A DNA stretch of 64,000 nt from Citrobacter amalonaticus (GTDB taxonomy: Bacteria > Pseudomonadota > Gammaproteobacteria > Enterobacterales > Enterobacteriaceae): assembly GCF_018323885.1 (NCBI RefSeq), contig NZ_AP024585.1, positions 4,464,001-4,528,000 on the forward strand. The letters run 5' to 3'. Below, piece by piece: positions 44,355 through 55,167 of this stretch (position 1 is the stretch's first letter; each line of letters starts with the position of its first letter). The notes below the pieces were generated by a model. That model had not been told where the DNA came from. It was given only the letters and a program-made list of their open reading frames with translations, and ran no database searches. Made by a program: the position numbers and the translations under genes.

Positions 44355-46102
44355 TGCTCAGTGAACGCCAGTTAACGCTTGTCGACCTTCTTGAACAACG
44401 GCCTAACTCACTCAGCGAGCTGGCGCGGCAAACTGGCGTTTCAGGTAGAACAATCCTGCGCGATATTGATTACATCAATTTTACCCTCAGCGGGAAAGCG
44501 CGCATTCAGCCTGGTGGCAGTGCGGGTTACCAACTGGACATTATCGACCGGCGCAGCTTTTTTCAGCTTTTACAACGCCATGATAACGACGATCGTTTGC
44601 TGGCACTTCTGCTGCTCAATACCTTTACCCCCCGCGTACAACTGGCTTCTTCGCTTAATTTGCCGGAAACCTGGGTCGCAGACCGTCTGTCGCGACTGAA
44701 GCAACGCTATGAGCGTGCATTTTGTCTTTCCAGCCGCCCCGGTGTGGGCCATTTCGTTGATGAACCAGAAGAAAAACGGATTGTCCTGCTGGCGAACCTG
44801 CTCAAAAAAGACCCGCTGTTAATTCCTCTCCCCGGCGTGACGCGAGACACTATCGAACGACTTACCAGCGCATGTGAACATCTTCTTGCTGAGTTCCCAC
44901 TGACGTCGGGTGAATACCTCGCCAGTCTGGTGCTGGCGGTCTATGCACTGCGTAATCAACTCTCGGGCACATGGCCTGAATGTCGGCATACAGTGTTAAA
45001 AAATGCCGTAGAACAGGGCGGGATCTATCTTGGCGAGAACGCGTTCAAAACGCTGCACGGACTGCTGGATAAACAGCAACAACAGGCCATGACCCTGTCT
45101 GCCGATACCGTGATTGCTTTACTACAACGCGTACCTGGCGTCGCCACTTTGAACCTTATCGATACGCAACTGGTTGAAAATATCACGGGTCACCTGCTGA
45201 GATGCGTTTCGGCCCCCGTTTGGGTACCGGAACATCGCCAGAGCAGCATGAATAACCTGAAAGCGGCCTGGCCCGCTGCATTTGACATGAGCCTGCGCTT
45301 CATTGCGCTACTGCGGGAACAGTTAGAAATTCCGCTGTTTGACAGTGATCTGATCGGGCTCTATTTCGCCTGTGCGCTGGAGCGGCACCAAAATGAGCGT
45401 CAACCCATCATTTTATTATCCGATCAAAATGCGATTGCCACCATAAATCAGCAGGCTATTGAACGTGATGTATTGAATTGTCGGGTGATCATTGCACGCA
45501 CTCCCAGTGATGTATACGCGATAAGACAAGAAGTTGATCCCCTGTTGATCGTCAATAACAGCCACTATTTATTGGATGACTCATTAAAAAATGTCCTGAC
45601 TATTAAAAATATTATTTCCGCAGTCGGGTCCGAACAAATCAAAAATTTTCTTGCCACGGCGTTTATTCGTCAGCAACCGGAGCGCTTCTTCTCTGAGCCG
45701 GGCAGCTTTCACTATATGAATCTCGCCGACGAAACCTGGCATCACATTACCCATCAGATTTGCGACAAACTCGTGGCGCAGGAACATATCACCCGTGATG
45801 AAGCACTGCGGATATGCGCCCGCGAAGATGAAGGCGAAAACCTGATTATCAATCATCTGGCGATCCCCCACTGCTGGAGCGAACAGAAGCGTCACTTTCG
45901 CGGGTTCTTTATTACTCTGGCGCATCCCGTACAGGTCAATAATGAACCGGTCAGCCATGTACTGATTGCTTGCGCTGCCGCTGACGCACGTCACGAATTA
46001 AAGATCTTCAGCTATCTGGCCAGCGTGCTGTGTCAGCATCCCGCCGAAACCATTTGTGAGTTAACGGGATATGACGCGTTTATGTCGTTGTTAAAACAAT
46101 AA
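44354..46102 (+). CDS. frvR: PTS-linked transcriptional activator FrvR
   Basis: A 582-residue BglG/MtlR-type regulator. An N-terminal HTH (ERQLTLVDLLEQRPNSLSELARQTGVSGRTILRDI, split by a turn near residue 22) is followed by PRD domains (about 165-400), an EIIB-like segment and a C-terminal EIIA-like domain with AIPHCW. PTS-dependent phosphorylation of histidines tunes such proteins. It probably regulates frvABX and possibly the adjacent divergent operon, which has no regulator of its own. Confidence 0.92.
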   Translation: MLSERQLTLVDLLEQRPNSLSELARQTGVSGRTILRDIDYINFTLSGKARIQPGGSAGYQLDIIDRRSFFQLLQRHDNDDRLLALLLLNTFTPRVQLASSLNLPETWVADRLSRLKQRYERAFCLSSRPGVGHFVDEPEEKRIVLLANLLKKDPLLIPLPGVTRDTIERLTSACEHLLAEFPLTSGEYLASLVLAVYALRNQLSGTWPECRHTVLKNAVEQGGIYLGENAFKTLHGLLDKQQQQAMTLSADTVIALLQRVPGVATLNLIDTQLVENITGHLLRCVSAPVWVPEHRQSSMNNLKAAWPAAFDMSLRFIALLREQLEIPLFDSDLIGLYFACALERHQNERQPIILLSDQNAIATINQQAIERDVLNCRVIIARTPSDVYAIRQEVDPLLIVNNSHYLLDDSLKNVLTIKNIISAVGSEQIKNFLATAFIRQQPERFFSEPGSFHYMNLADETWHHITHQICDKLVAQEHITRDEALRICAREDEGENLIINHLAIPHCWSEQKRHFRGFFITLAHPVQVNNEPVSHVLIACAAADARHELKIFSYLASVLCQHPAETICELTGYDAFMSLLKQ

Positions 46103-46112
46103 TGACAGACAC

Positions 46113-46139
46113 AAAAAAAGCGCCTCAAGGGCGCTCTTT
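46113..46139. terminator. Bidirectional terminator between frvR and the DUF1471 gene
   Basis: AGCGCC and GGGCGCT form a 6-7 bp stem around TCAA, with seven A residues on one side and CTTTC on the other. On the minus strand the seven T residues make it a strong terminator for the 46157-46369 gene; on the plus strand it is weaker. Confidence 0.82.
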
Positions 46140-46156
46140 CGACAATGGAGATGAAC

Positions 46157-46369
46157 TTATTTCAGCAGTTCCGCCGTCATGTGCACGCGGTTACCGGTGT
46201 AAGCCTGAGTGATTTTATAGGAGCTTGCACCAGCCTGTTCAGCCTGAGCGGCGATTTTTGCTTCAGCACTTTCCAGAGTAGAACCGGTCGCGGTCACAGA
46301 CTGGGCAGCAAAAGAACCGAAAGAGGTAGCGAGAGCGATAACTGCGACAAAAGTTTTGATGCTTTTCAT
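46157..46369 (-). CDS. DUF1471 (YhcN/BhsA/McbA) family small periplasmic protein
   Basis: A 70-residue exported protein. Signal peptide residues 1-22 end FAA. The mature part is the beta-alpha-beta DUF1471 unit, with SVTATGSTLESAEAKIAAQAEQ and the terminal strand VHMTAELLK. Family members (BhsA, McbA, YdgH) respond to stress and affect biofilm and envelope. It lies alone between frvR and fdhD, with its own terminator. Confidence 0.88.
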   Translation of the reverse strand: MKSIKTFVAVIALATSFGSFAAQSVTATGSTLESAEAKIAAQAEQAGASSYKITQAYTGNRVHMTAELLK

Positions 46370-46497
46370 GATATAAACCCTTTAACTTAGTTGTTTAAGT
46401 AAGGCACCGTGCCTTGATGTGATAAATAATAGGCCGTTACTCAGACAACTAAAAGCGGAAGGATTTGCCCGTCTCATTCAAATTAATTGAATCAAAA

Positions 46498-47334
46498 TCA
46501 CTCAGCGATTAAACGCTGCGGATGAGTATAAATGGTCGCCCTGCCTGGCTTACAGAACCCCACCAGCGTCAGATTGCAGCGCTCAGCGACTTCCACCGCC
46601 AGCGTGGTGGCAGCAGAGACCGCAAACAGAATCTCAACGCCGCACATCGCAGACTTCTGCACCATCTCATAGCTTGCGCGACTGGAAACCAGCGCCGCTC
46701 CCGGCACCCAGCTTTCGCCTTCGGCGGCACGGCGCCCCAGCAGTTTATCCAGCGCAACATGCCGACCGACATCTTCATGTCCGCCCGCCAGTTCACCCGA
46801 TGGCATCACCCACGCCGCAGCGTGCGTACACCCGGTGAGCTGCCCCACAGGCTGAAAATCTTTCAGATGTCTTAATGCGTGATCAAGTCTGGAGAGGTTA
46901 AAAGTCTGGGTGAACGGCAGCGGCTGCACCGGTTTACCGATGTCATTGAGCTGCTCAACCCCGCACACGCCACAGCCGGTGCGTCCGGCCAACGCGCGAC
47001 GGCGTTCTTTCAGCCCCATAAAACGGCGACTGGAAAGCTCGATCTGGACTTCAAGTCCATTACAGGAGGGAACCACATCCATGCCATAGATCTCGCGCGG
47101 GCTGTCAATGATCCCCTCAGACAAGGAAAAACCGACTGCAAAATGTTCCAGATCCTTCGGCGAGGCCATCATGACAACATGAGAAATGCCGTTATAAACC
47201 AGCGCCACGGGCACCTCTTCAGCGACCTCATCCGGCTGAGGGTGATGCAAATCCTCACGCTTCCAAAGGTTAACCTGGCGAGAGCTTGTGACATTAATCA
47301 CATTTCCGACTTCTTTTGGATGTATCTTATTCAC
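46498..47334 (-). CDS. fdhD: Formate dehydrogenase sulfurtransferase FdhD
   Basis: A 278-residue protein, one residue longer than E. coli FdhD as recalled. The essential cysteine pair is in [13 protein letters not shown] near residue 121-124. It moves sulfur from IscS to the bis-MGD cofactor of formate dehydrogenases. GTG start at 47334 with AAAGAAAG upstream, a weak site. Divergent from fdoG, a conserved arrangement. Confidence 0.95.
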   Translation of the reverse strand: MNKIHPKEVGNVINVTSSRQVNLWKREDLHHPQPDEVAEEVPVALVYNGISHVVMMASPKDLEHFAVGFSLSEGIIDSPREIYGMDVVPSCNGLEVQIELSSRRFMGLKERRRALAGRTGCGVCGVEQLNDIGKPVQPLPFTQTFNLSRLDHALRHLKDFQPVGQLTGCTHAAAWVMPSGELAGGHEDVGRHVALDKLLGRRAAEGESWVPGAALVSSRASYEMVQKSAMCGVEILFAVSAATTLAVEVAERCNLTLVGFCKPGRATIYTHPQRLIAE

Positions 47335-47426
47335 TTTCTTTTAACCGTATAAGAACACACGTACCAACATTGTGGTATTCTGTCGCAAGCCCCTCCTGGA
47401 TGGGGGGAATTAACCCAATTCTGGAC

Positions 47427-47448
47427 CTTTGCGGTCCCGTCCGCAAAG
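47427..47448 (+). other. 8-bp hairpin in the fdoG leader
   Basis: CTTTGCGG and CCGCAAAG pair perfectly around TCCCGT, about 80 bp before the fdoG ATG in the region between fdhD and fdoG. It may be a leader structure in the fdo mRNA or a protein site; function unknown. Confidence 0.45.
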
Positions 47449-47526
47449 AAAAATAACAACCACACCCTGAGCGCTCACCAACATGAATGTGAAAGGGATG
47501 TGACAATGTCGAAAAAGGAGCAAACC

Positions 47527-50500
47527 ATGCAGGTCAGCAGAAGGCAGTTCTTTAAGATCTGCGCTGGCGGTATGGCAGGCACCACGGCGGCAGCACTGGG
47601 CTTCGCGCCCGGCGTAGCGCTCGCGGAAACCCGGCAATATAAACTGCTGCGCACCCGCGAAACCCGTAATACCTGCACTTACTGTTCCGTTGGTTGTGGG
47701 CTGTTGATGTACAGCCTCGGCGACGGTGCAAAAAACGCCAAAGCGTCAATCTTCCATATCGAAGGTGACCCGGACCATCCGGTCAACCGTGGTGCGCTCT
47801 GCCCGAAAGGGGCCGGTCTGGTGGACTTCATCCACTCCGAAAGTCGCCTCAAATTCCCGGAATACCGCGCGCCAGGCTCGGATAAATGGCAACAAATCAG
47901 TTGGGATGAGGCATTTGACCGCATCGCGAAACTGATGAAAGAAGACCGCGATGCCAACTACATTGCGCAAAACGCTGAAGGCGTTACCGTTAACCGCTGG
48001 CTGTCTACCGGGATGCTGTGTGCTTCCGCGTCCAGTAACGAAACCGGCTTTTTAACGCAAAAATTCACCCGCGCGCTCGGTATGCTCGCGGTCGACAACC
48101 AGGCGCGTGTCTGACACGGACCAACGGTAGCAAGTCTTGCTCCAACATTTGGTCGCGGTGCGATGACCAACCACTGGGTCGACATTAAGAACGCCAACCT
48201 CGTCGTGGTGATGGGCGGTAACGCCGCTGAAGCACACCCGGTCGGGTTCCGCTGGGCGATGGAAGCGAAGATTCACAACGGCGCGAAGCTGATTGTGATC
48301 GATCCGCGTTTCACGCGTACGGCGTCGGTGGCCGATTTCTATGCCCCAATCCGTTCTGGTACTGACATTGCCTTCCTGTCAGGCGTGATGCTGTACCTGC
48401 TGACGAACGAAAAATATAACCGCGAATACACCGAGGCCTACACCAACGCCAGCCTGATCGTGCGTGAAGATTTCGGCTTCGAAGATGGCCTGTTCACTGG
48501 CTATAACGCGGATCAACGCAAGTACGACAAGACCAGTTGGAACTATGAGCTGGACGAAGAGGGCTTTGCCAAACGCGATACCACCCTGCAACACCCGCGC
48601 TGCGTCTGGAACCTGCTGAAACAGCACGTCTCCCGCTACACGCCGGACGTGGTGGAAAATATCTGCGGTACGCCAAAAGCCGACTTCCTGAAAGTCTGCG
48701 AGTACATTGCGGAAACCAGCGCGAAAGACAAAACCGCATCGTTCCTGTATGCCCTCGGCTGGACACAGCACTCCATCGGTTCGCAGAACATTCGTACCAT
48801 GGCGATGATCCAGTTGCTGCTTGGCAACATGGGGATGGCAGGCGGCGGCGTTAACGCCCTGCGCGGCCACTCCAACATTCAGGGGCTGACAGACTTAGGC
48901 CTGCTGTCACAAAGCCTGCCGGGTTACCTGACGCTACCGAATGAAAAACAGCCGGACCTGCAAACGTATCTGGCCGCGAACACGCCAAAACCGCTGTTGA
49001 AAGACCAGGTCAACTACTGGGGCAACTACCCGAAATTCTTCGTTTCGTTGATGAAGGCCTTCTACGGCGATAAAGCGACAGCGGAAAATAGCTGGGGCTT
49101 TGACTTCTTGCCGAAGTGGGACAAAGGGTACGACGTGCTGCAGTACTTCGAGATGATGAAAGAGGGTAAGGTCAATGGCTATATCTGCCAGGGCTTCAAC
49201 CCGGTTGCCTCATTCCCGAACAAAAACAAGACGATCGCATCACTGTCCAAACTGAAGTTCCTGGTGACGATCGATCCGCTCAACACCGAGACCTCCACCT
49301 TCTGGCAAAACCACGGTGAGTCAAACGATGTGGATCCGTCGAAAATCCAGACCGAAGTGTTCCGCCTGCCGTCCACCTGCTTCGCCGAAGAGAACGGCTC
49401 GATCGTGAACTCCGGTCGCTGGCTGCAGTGGCACTGGAAAGGCGCAGACGCCCCGGGGATCGCGGTCACCGACGGCGAAATCCTGGCCGGTATCTTCCTG
49501 CGCCTGCGCAAAATGTATGCTGAGCAGAGCGGTGCCAACCCGGAACAGGTGCTGAGCATGACCTGGAACTACTCCACCCCACATGAACCGGCATCGGAAG
49601 AAGTGGCGATGGAGAGTAACGGGAAAGCGCTGGCCGATCTCATCGACCCGGCAACGGGCGCAGTGATCGTCAAGAAAGGCCAACAGCTCAGCTCGTTTGC
49701 TCAGTTGCGTGACGACGGCACCACCTCCAGTGGCTGCTGGATTTTCGCCGGTAGCTGGACGCCGGAAGGCAACCAGATGGCGCGTCGCGATAACGCCGAT
49801 CCGTCCGGTCTGGGCAATACGCTGGGCTGGGCATGGGCATGGCCGTTGAACCGCCGCATCCTGTACAACCGTGCTTCCGCTGACCCGCAGGGTAATCCGT
49901 GGGATCCAAAGCGCCAGATCCTGAAATGGGACGGCGCAAAATGGAGCGGGATGGACATTCCGGACTACAGCGCCGCCGCGCCAGGCAGCGACGTCGGGCC
50001 GTTCATCATGCAACCGGAAGGGATGGGACGTCTGTTCGCTCTCGACAAGATGGCGGAAGGTCCATTCCCGGAACACTACGAACCGTTTGAAACGCCGCTG
50101 GGTACCAACCCGCTGCACCCGAACGTGATCTCCAACCCTGCCGCCCGTATCTTTAAGGGCGACGCCGAAGCGCTGGGTAAAGCCGATAAGTTCCCGTACG
50201 TCGGAACCACTTACCGTCTGACCGAGCACTTCCACTACTGGACCAAGCATGCGCTGCTTAACGCTATCGCGCAGCCGGAACAATTTGTGGAGATCGGCGA
50301 GACGCTGGCGAACAAGCTCGGTATCGCCCATGGCGACACTGTTAAAGTCTCCTCTAACCGCGGCTATATCAAAGCCAAAGCAGTGGTGACTAAGCGTATT
50401 CGCACGCTGAAGGCAGACGGTAAGGATATCGATACTATCGGTATTCCGATTCACTGGGGCTATGAAGGTGTGGCGAAGAAAGGGTTTATTGCGAACACCC

Positions 50501-50577
50501 TGACGCCATCGGTGGGCGATGCAAACTCACAAACGCCGGAATTTAAGTCCTTCCTGGTGAACGTGGAAAAGGTGTAA
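47527..50577 (+). CDS. fdoG: Formate dehydrogenase O alpha subunit, selenocysteine-containing
   Basis: A 1016-residue molybdoenzyme across an in-frame TGA at 48112-48114 (Sec196: QARV-Sec-HGPT), equal in length to E. coli FdoG. Tat signal SRRQFFK at residues 4-10, a 4Fe-4S site CTYCSVGCG, and molybdopterin domains follow. It oxidises formate in the periplasm and passes electrons through FdoH and FdoI to quinone. ATG 47527 follows AAAGGAG. Gene finders that read TGA as stop split it into 47500-48114 and 48163-50577; there is no real break. Confidence 0.97.
48112..48154 (+). promoter_or_regulatory. UGA selenocysteine codon and SECIS hairpin in fdoG
   Basis: The TGA (48112-48114) is followed by an outer stem GACCAA (48119-48124)/TTGGTC (48149-48154) and an inner stem GG-AGCA/TGCT-CC with bulged T at 48128 and loop AGTCT (48133-48137). 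Bulged U and the GUCU apical loop are the SelB-binding features of bacterial SECIS elements. Confidence 0.88.
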
Positions 50578-50589
50578 CGGAGACGACTT

Positions 50590-51495
50590 ATGGCTTATCA
50601 ATCGCAAGACATTATCCGTCGTTCCGCGACTAACGGTCTCACCCCCGCGCCTCAGGCGCGGGACTTCCAGGAAGAAGTGGCGAAGCTCATTGACGTCACC
50701 ACCTGCATCGGCTGTAAAGCCTGTCAGGTGGCCTGTTCAGAGTGGAACGACATCCGTGATGAGATCGGCAGCAACGTCGGGGTCTATGATAACCCGGCGG
50801 ATTTAACCGCTAAATCCTGGACCGTGATGCGTTTCTCGGAAGTGGAGCAGAACGACAAACTGGAATGGCTGATCCGTAAGGATGGCTGTATGCACTGCGC
50901 CGATCCGGGCTGCCTGAAGGCGTGTCCGGCAGAAGGCGCTATCATTCAGTATGCCAACGGGATTGTCGACTTCCAGTCCGAGCAGTGCATCGGCTGTGGT
51001 TACTGCATCGCCGGTTGCCCGTTCGACGTGCCGCGACTCAACCCGGAAGACAACCGCGTCTATAAATGTACGCTGTGCGTTGACCGCGTGACCGTTGGCC
51101 AGGAACCGGCCTGCGTGAAAACCTGCCCAACGGGTGCTATCCACTTTGGTTCCAAAGAGGACATGAAAACGTTGGCTGGCGAGCGTGTGGCAGAACTGAA
51201 AACCCGTGGTTACGACAATGCTGGCCTGTACGATCCGGCGGGCGTAGGTGGGACGCACGTGATGTATGTGTTGCACCATGCCGACAAACCGAATCTGTAC
51301 CACGGTCTGCCGGAGAACCCGGAAATCAGCGCCACCGTGAAATTCTGGAAAGGGATCTGGAAGCCTCTTGCAGCGGTCGGCTTTGCCGCGACCTTTGCGG
51401 CCAGCATCTTCCACTACGTCGGTGTCGGTCCAAACCGTGCGGATGAGGAAGAGAACAACCTGCATGAAGAGAAAGACGATGAGGTGCGCAAATGA
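50590..51495 (+). CDS. fdoH: Formate dehydrogenase O beta subunit (iron-sulfur)
   Basis: A 301-residue ferredoxin-type subunit. Four cysteine clusters, [45 protein letters not shown] and [23 protein letters not shown] (the last two close together), bind four 4Fe-4S centres. One C-terminal membrane helix lies near residues 255-275. It bridges FdoG and FdoI. 12 bases follow the fdoG stop; it overlaps fdoI by four bases. Confidence 0.96.
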   Translation: MAYQSQDIIRRSATNGLTPAPQARDFQEEVAKLIDVTTCIGCKACQVACSEWNDIRDEIGSNVGVYDNPADLTAKSWTVMRFSEVEQNDKLEWLIRKDGCMHCADPGCLKACPAEGAIIQYANGIVDFQSEQCIGCGYCIAGCPFDVPRLNPEDNRVYKCTLCVDRVTVGQEPACVKTCPTGAIHFGSKEDMKTLAGERVAELKTRGYDNAGLYDPAGVGGTHVMYVLHHADKPNLYHGLPENPEISATVKFWKGIWKPLAAVGFAATFAASIFHYVGVGPNRADEEENNLHEEKDDEVRK

Positions 51496-52127
51496 AAAGA
51501 CGTGACACCATCGTGCGCTACACCGCGCCGGAACGCATCAACCACTGGGTCACCGCCTTCTGCTTCGTGCTGGCGGCGGTGAGCGGACTGGGCTTTTTCT
51601 TCCCGTCCTTCAACTGGCTGATGCAAATCATGGGCACACCGCAACTGGCGCGTATTCTGCACCCGTTTGTGGGCGTCATCATGTTTGCCTCGTTCATCAT
51701 CATGTTCTTCCGTTACTGGCACCACAACCTGATTAACCGGGATGACATTTTTTGGGCGAAGAACATTCGCAAGATTGTCGTCAACGAAGAGGTGGGTGAC
51801 ACCGGGCGGTATAACTTCGGCCAGAAATGCGTGTTCTGGGCGGCGATTATCTTCCTGATGCTGCTGCTGGTGAGCGGTGTGATCATCTGGCGTCCGTACT
51901 TTGCGCCAGCGTTCTCCATTCCGGTGATCCGCTTCGCGTTAATGCTGCATTCATTTGCCGCCGTCGCGCTGATTGTGGTTATCATGGTGCATATTTACGC
52001 CGCGCTGTGGGTAAAAGGTACTATTACCGCGATGGTAGAGGGCTGGGTAACCCGCTCCTGGGCGAAGAAGCATCACCCGCGCTGGTACCGTGAAGTTCGC
52101 GAAAAGCAGGATAAGACCCAGTCGTAA
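51492..52127 (+). CDS. fdoI: Formate dehydrogenase O cytochrome b556 subunit
   Basis: A 211-residue protein with four transmembrane helices. Haem-ligand histidines are in [11 protein letters not shown] (helix I) and in [20 protein letters not shown] (helix IV region), and YWHHNL is the loop histidine cluster. It hands electrons to the quinone pool. Last gene of fdoGHI here, because fdhE is displaced by a three-gene insertion. Confidence 0.96.
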   Translation: MKRRDTIVRYTAPERINHWVTAFCFVLAAVSGLGFFFPSFNWLMQIMGTPQLARILHPFVGVIMFASFIIMFFRYWHHNLINRDDIFWAKNIRKIVVNEEVGDTGRYNFGQKCVFWAAIIFLMLLLVSGVIIWRPYFAPAFSIPVIRFALMLHSFAAVALIVVIMVHIYAALWVKGTITAMVEGWVTRSWAKKHHPRWYREVREKQDKTQS

Positions 52128-52155
52128 GCAAAGGCTGTTCGTGAACCGATAAGAT

Positions 52156-52187
52156 AACGCCGGAGACTGAGTTTCCGGCGTTTTTTT
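52156..52187 (+). terminator. Terminator after fdoI
   Basis: AACGCCGGA and TCCGGCGTT form a 9-bp stem around GACTGAGTT-type loop bases, then seven T residues, 28 bp past the fdoI stop. It ends the fdo operon before the inserted genes. Confidence 0.9.
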
Positions 52188-52214
52188 AAGGGATATTTTT
52201 GGCCTGACAGGCCG

Positions 52215-52236
52215 TTTTGACAACTTTTTGACAACT
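52215..52236. promoter_or_regulatory. Perfect tandem 11-bp repeat before the VWA gene
   Basis: TTTTGACAACT occurs twice back to back (52215-52225, 52226-52236), followed at once by TTATACAGATTACAG. An 11-bp period is one helical turn, the spacing used by OmpR/PhoB-type regulators. The OmpR-family regulator at 55168-55854, last in this unit, is the likely binder. TTGACA at 52218 or 52229 could also act as a -35. Confidence 0.65.
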
Positions 52237-52311
52237 TTATACAGATTACAGACCAACCGACGTTACAGTCGCATAAGAATGGAGTCGATTCTTAAGACAA
52301 GGAGACGTACC

Positions 52312-53649
52312 GTGAATCTCAAACACCTCTTCGCAGCCCTGGCAATGGGACTGCTTGCGACAACAACGGCGGCACAACCGCCCGCGCCGAAAGTGACGAT
52401 TAAATCCGAACTGGCTTCCCCTCTGGTGCTGGAAAACAGCCAGGACAAAAACTACCTCAAAGTGTCACTGACGGGTTTCCCGCTGCATGCAACCAAACGC
52501 AGCCCGATCAACCTCGCGCTGGTGATTGACCGCTCCGGCTCTATGGGCGGCGAGCGTATCGAACAAGCCACAGAAGCTGCCGTAATGGCGGTGAACACTT
52601 TAAGCGCCCAGGACACGCTCTCGGTGGTAATTTACGACGACGTCGTGGATGTCATTGTGCCGGCGGCCAAAGTCGACAATAAAGCGAAACTTATCAGCCA
52701 AATCCGTGAACGACTGACCGCACGCGGCGGTACTGCCCTGTTTGCCGGTGTTAGCCGCGGTATCAAAGAAAACAGTAAATTCCTCGATAAGGCCCATGTT
52801 AACCGCATCATCCTGCTGTCTGATGGTCAGGCGAACATCGGCCCTTCCTCCACCAGCGAGCTGGCAGAACTGGGTAAGATTGCCGCCCGCAAAGGGATTG
52901 CCATCACGACGATGGGTATTGGCGAAGGCTACAATGAAGATCTGATGGCGGCGATTGCCCAGTACAGCGATGGCAACCACGTGTTTGTACAAAACACCGA
53001 TGCCCTGGAGAAGGCATTTGCCCATGAATTTGGCGATGTCATGTCCGTCGTCGCTCAGGATGTGGTGGTGCAAATTAACGTCGCCGACAACGTTAAGCCA
53101 CTTCGCCTGCTGGGGCGTGAAGGTGAAATCCGCGACAACACGGTGACCGTTAAACTGAACCAGCTTTACGCCAATCAGGAGAAATATGTCATGCTGGAAG
53201 TGCTGCCGGCGAAAGGCCAGGCCGCACAAAGCAAGCCGCTCGCTGAGGTCAACGTCAGCTATAACAACCTCGCCACCGGGCAGAAAGAGCGTTGGGATGA
53301 CAAGATGGCCGTCAGCTATACCGCCTCAGCCAACGAGGTTCAGAAAGCGCAGGTGGAGGATGTGATCGTCGATTCCGCCATTCAGAAATCCGCCATTCAG
53401 AATGAGCAGGCGTTACAGCTCATCGATGAAGGCAAAATGGACGAGGCGAAAGCGATCCTGCGCGAAAACTCCAGTACACTCAGCGCGTTACCGCTTAGCG
53501 CACCGGCCGCCAGAATGAAGGCACAGGCGAGCGCAGAGGAAAATCTTAAGTTGCTGGACAGGATGGAAAGCGAAAGCAAAGAAGCGTCGCGCAAGTCGCT
53601 GAAAGAACAGAGTTATAAAACCAAAAACCAGAGTTCGAAATCGAACTGA
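52312..53649 (+). CDS. Exported von Willebrand factor A domain protein
   Basis: A 445-residue protein from a GTG at 52312 (AAGGAG seven bases upstream), giving a signal peptide of about 21 residues ending TAA/Q. The VWA domain spans about residues 60-240 and has a complete MIDAS: DRSGS (DxSxS), the threonine of RGGTALFAG and the aspartate of LLSDGQANIG. A beta-rich middle and a Ser/Lys-rich helical tail follow. It resembles YfbK/inter-alpha-trypsin-type VWA proteins; function unknown. It is 17 bases before a sensor kinase gene, so it may act with that kinase in the periplasm. Confidence 0.85.
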   Translation: MNLKHLFAALAMGLLATTTAAQPPAPKVTIKSELASPLVLENSQDKNYLKVSLTGFPLHATKRSPINLALVIDRSGSMGGERIEQATEAAVMAVNTLSAQDTLSVVIYDDVVDVIVPAAKVDNKAKLISQIRERLTARGGTALFAGVSRGIKENSKFLDKAHVNRIILLSDGQANIGPSSTSELAELGKIAARKGIAITTMGIGEGYNEDLMAAIAQYSDGNHVFVQNTDALEKAFAHEFGDVMSVVAQDVVVQINVADNVKPLRLLGREGEIRDNTVTVKLNQLYANQEKYVMLEVLPAKGQAAQSKPLAEVNVSYNNLATGQKERWDDKMAVSYTASANEVQKAQVEDVIVDSAIQKSAIQNEQALQLIDEGKMDEAKAILRENSSTLSALPLSAPAARMKAQASAEENLKLLDRMESESKEASRKSLKEQSYKTKNQSSKSN

Positions 53650-53666
53650 TCCACAAGGAGTGCTGG

Positions 53667-55163
53667 ATGTTCAGACGTAAGCCGATTTATCTCGTCATTA
53701 CATTGATGTTTTTTATTCTGCTTGCTTACCTGGGCGTTCGCACTCTGGAACATGAAGTCTTGTTGCGTCAGTACCAGACCCAAACCCTGGCGAAATCGCA
53801 AACCGCCAGCGTCGCCAGGGGGATCGAAAATATTCTGCAGCAAAAAGCCTCCCGCCTGCATGCGATTGGCGATTTTATCGACCCCGCAGAGGTCGCCACC
53901 CTCAGCGCGCTTAAAGAGAACGACAGCGACATTGCCGACGTCTTTATGCTGCGGAAAAATCATCTCCTTTACCCCGATGAGCGTCAGCCGTTGAGCAACA
54001 AGGATAAAGAGTGGGTACGCCTGCTCAGCCCGCTGGTCAACGATCCCAGCCAACTTGCCAGTCATATGACGCAAAGCGAGCAGGACACGCCGCAGGCCGG
54101 CTGGTTTATTAGTTTTGAGACTCCGGAACCGCTGTTGATCTACTGGCGGCAGAAAGAGGGGGCGATCATCGGCTTTCGCCTCTCCTGGGTACAGCTGATG
54201 ATGGATATGGCGAACGGCATACAGGTGAACCCGGGGGATCCGCAGCAGATTGTCAGGGTGACGGAAAACGGCCGTCAGCTTTATCAGAACGCGCAGGCGG
54301 ATCTGCGGCGGCTCACTTTACTGGACTCCCGCACGCTGGCGTATCCACTCACAACGTGGCAGGTCAGCGCTTACGGCGTCAACGCACCGCTCTGGCATAT
54401 CTGGCTGTGGGGCGGCGCATTAATCGTCCTGCTGCTTCTCGCCGTCGCACTGTTGGGCGTCTCGCTGTGGCGGGAATATACCCGCGCGGCGCGTCAGGCG
54501 CGCCAGCAGGTCGATTTTGTCAGCCAGGTGTCACACGAACTGAAAACACCGCTGACCAACATCACGCTCTATGCCGAACTGCTGCGCGAAGGGCTGGATG
54601 ATGAACAAACGCATGAGCGACGCTATGTGGATGTGATCACTCAGGAAGGCCAGCGGTTATCACGGCTTATCCAGAATATCCTGACCTTTACGCGCGCACC
54701 GAAACTGCATCTTCAGCCAGTCAATCTCCGCCGTCTGATGACAGAAATTACGCAGATCTTTACGCCTGCGTTGCAGGCTAAAGGCATGACGATTCACATG
54801 TCCTGCCCTGAGAATCTGATATTGCACAGCGATCGCGACGTGATCACGCAAATTGTCAGCAACTTTCTCAGTAATGCCGAAAAATACGCTTCGCAGGGCC
54901 AGCGCGTGGATCTGACCGTTGAACACGTTGCGGAAAACGTGGAGATCGCCGTTCGCGACTATGGTCCCGGTATTGCGGAAAATGAGATGTCCTTGATCTT
55001 CCGCCCGTTTTATCGGGTCACATCCTCCATTACCGAGGGTGTTTCAGGTACCGGTATTGGGCTCACCATCGCTTGCCAACTGGCGCAACGCCTGCACGGC
55101 AAGATTCAGGTAACGGCGCAAGAACCCGGCGTCCGCTTTACCCTTACGCTGCCGCAGGGATGA
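53667..55163 (+). CDS. Sensor histidine kinase, partner of the VWA protein
   Basis: A 498-residue membrane kinase. TM1 about residues 7-24, a roughly 220-residue periplasmic domain, TM2 about 247-270, then the dimerisation helix with phospho-acceptor H290 in VSHELKTPLTN, N box NFLSNAEKYAS, and G boxes DYGPGIAENE and GVSGTGIGLTIA. No HAMP or PAS domain is obvious. ATG 53667 follows AAGGAG. The large periplasmic sensor next to an exported VWA gene suggests a direct sensing partner. Not one of the core E. coli kinases I recognise. Confidence 0.88.
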   Translation: MFRRKPIYLVITLMFFILLAYLGVRTLEHEVLLRQYQTQTLAKSQTASVARGIENILQQKASRLHAIGDFIDPAEVATLSALKENDSDIADVFMLRKNHLLYPDERQPLSNKDKEWVRLLSPLVNDPSQLASHMTQSEQDTPQAGWFISFETPEPLLIYWRQKEGAIIGFRLSWVQLMMDMANGIQVNPGDPQQIVRVTENGRQLYQNAQADLRRLTLLDSRTLAYPLTTWQVSAYGVNAPLWHIWLWGGALIVLLLLAVALLGVSLWREYTRAARQARQQVDFVSQVSHELKTPLTNITLYAELLREGLDDEQTHERRYVDVITQEGQRLSRLIQNILTFTRAPKLHLQPVNLRRLMTEITQIFTPALQAKGMTIHMSCPENLILHSDRDVITQIVSNFLSNAEKYASQGQRVDLTVEHVAENVEIAVRDYGPGIAENEMSLIFRPFYRVTSSITEGVSGTGIGLTIACQLAQRLHGKIQVTAQEPGVRFTLTLPQG

Positions 55164-55167
55164 GAAT

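Noticed and set aside
48112..48114. Premature stop or pseudogene in fdoG
   Set aside because: The UGA stands at the known selenocysteine position (residue 196), frame and homology continue, and a SECIS hairpin follows.
49321..50454. 377-codon minus-strand frame opposite fdoG
   Set aside because: Antisense shadow of a conserved molybdoenzyme gene, no recognisable domain.
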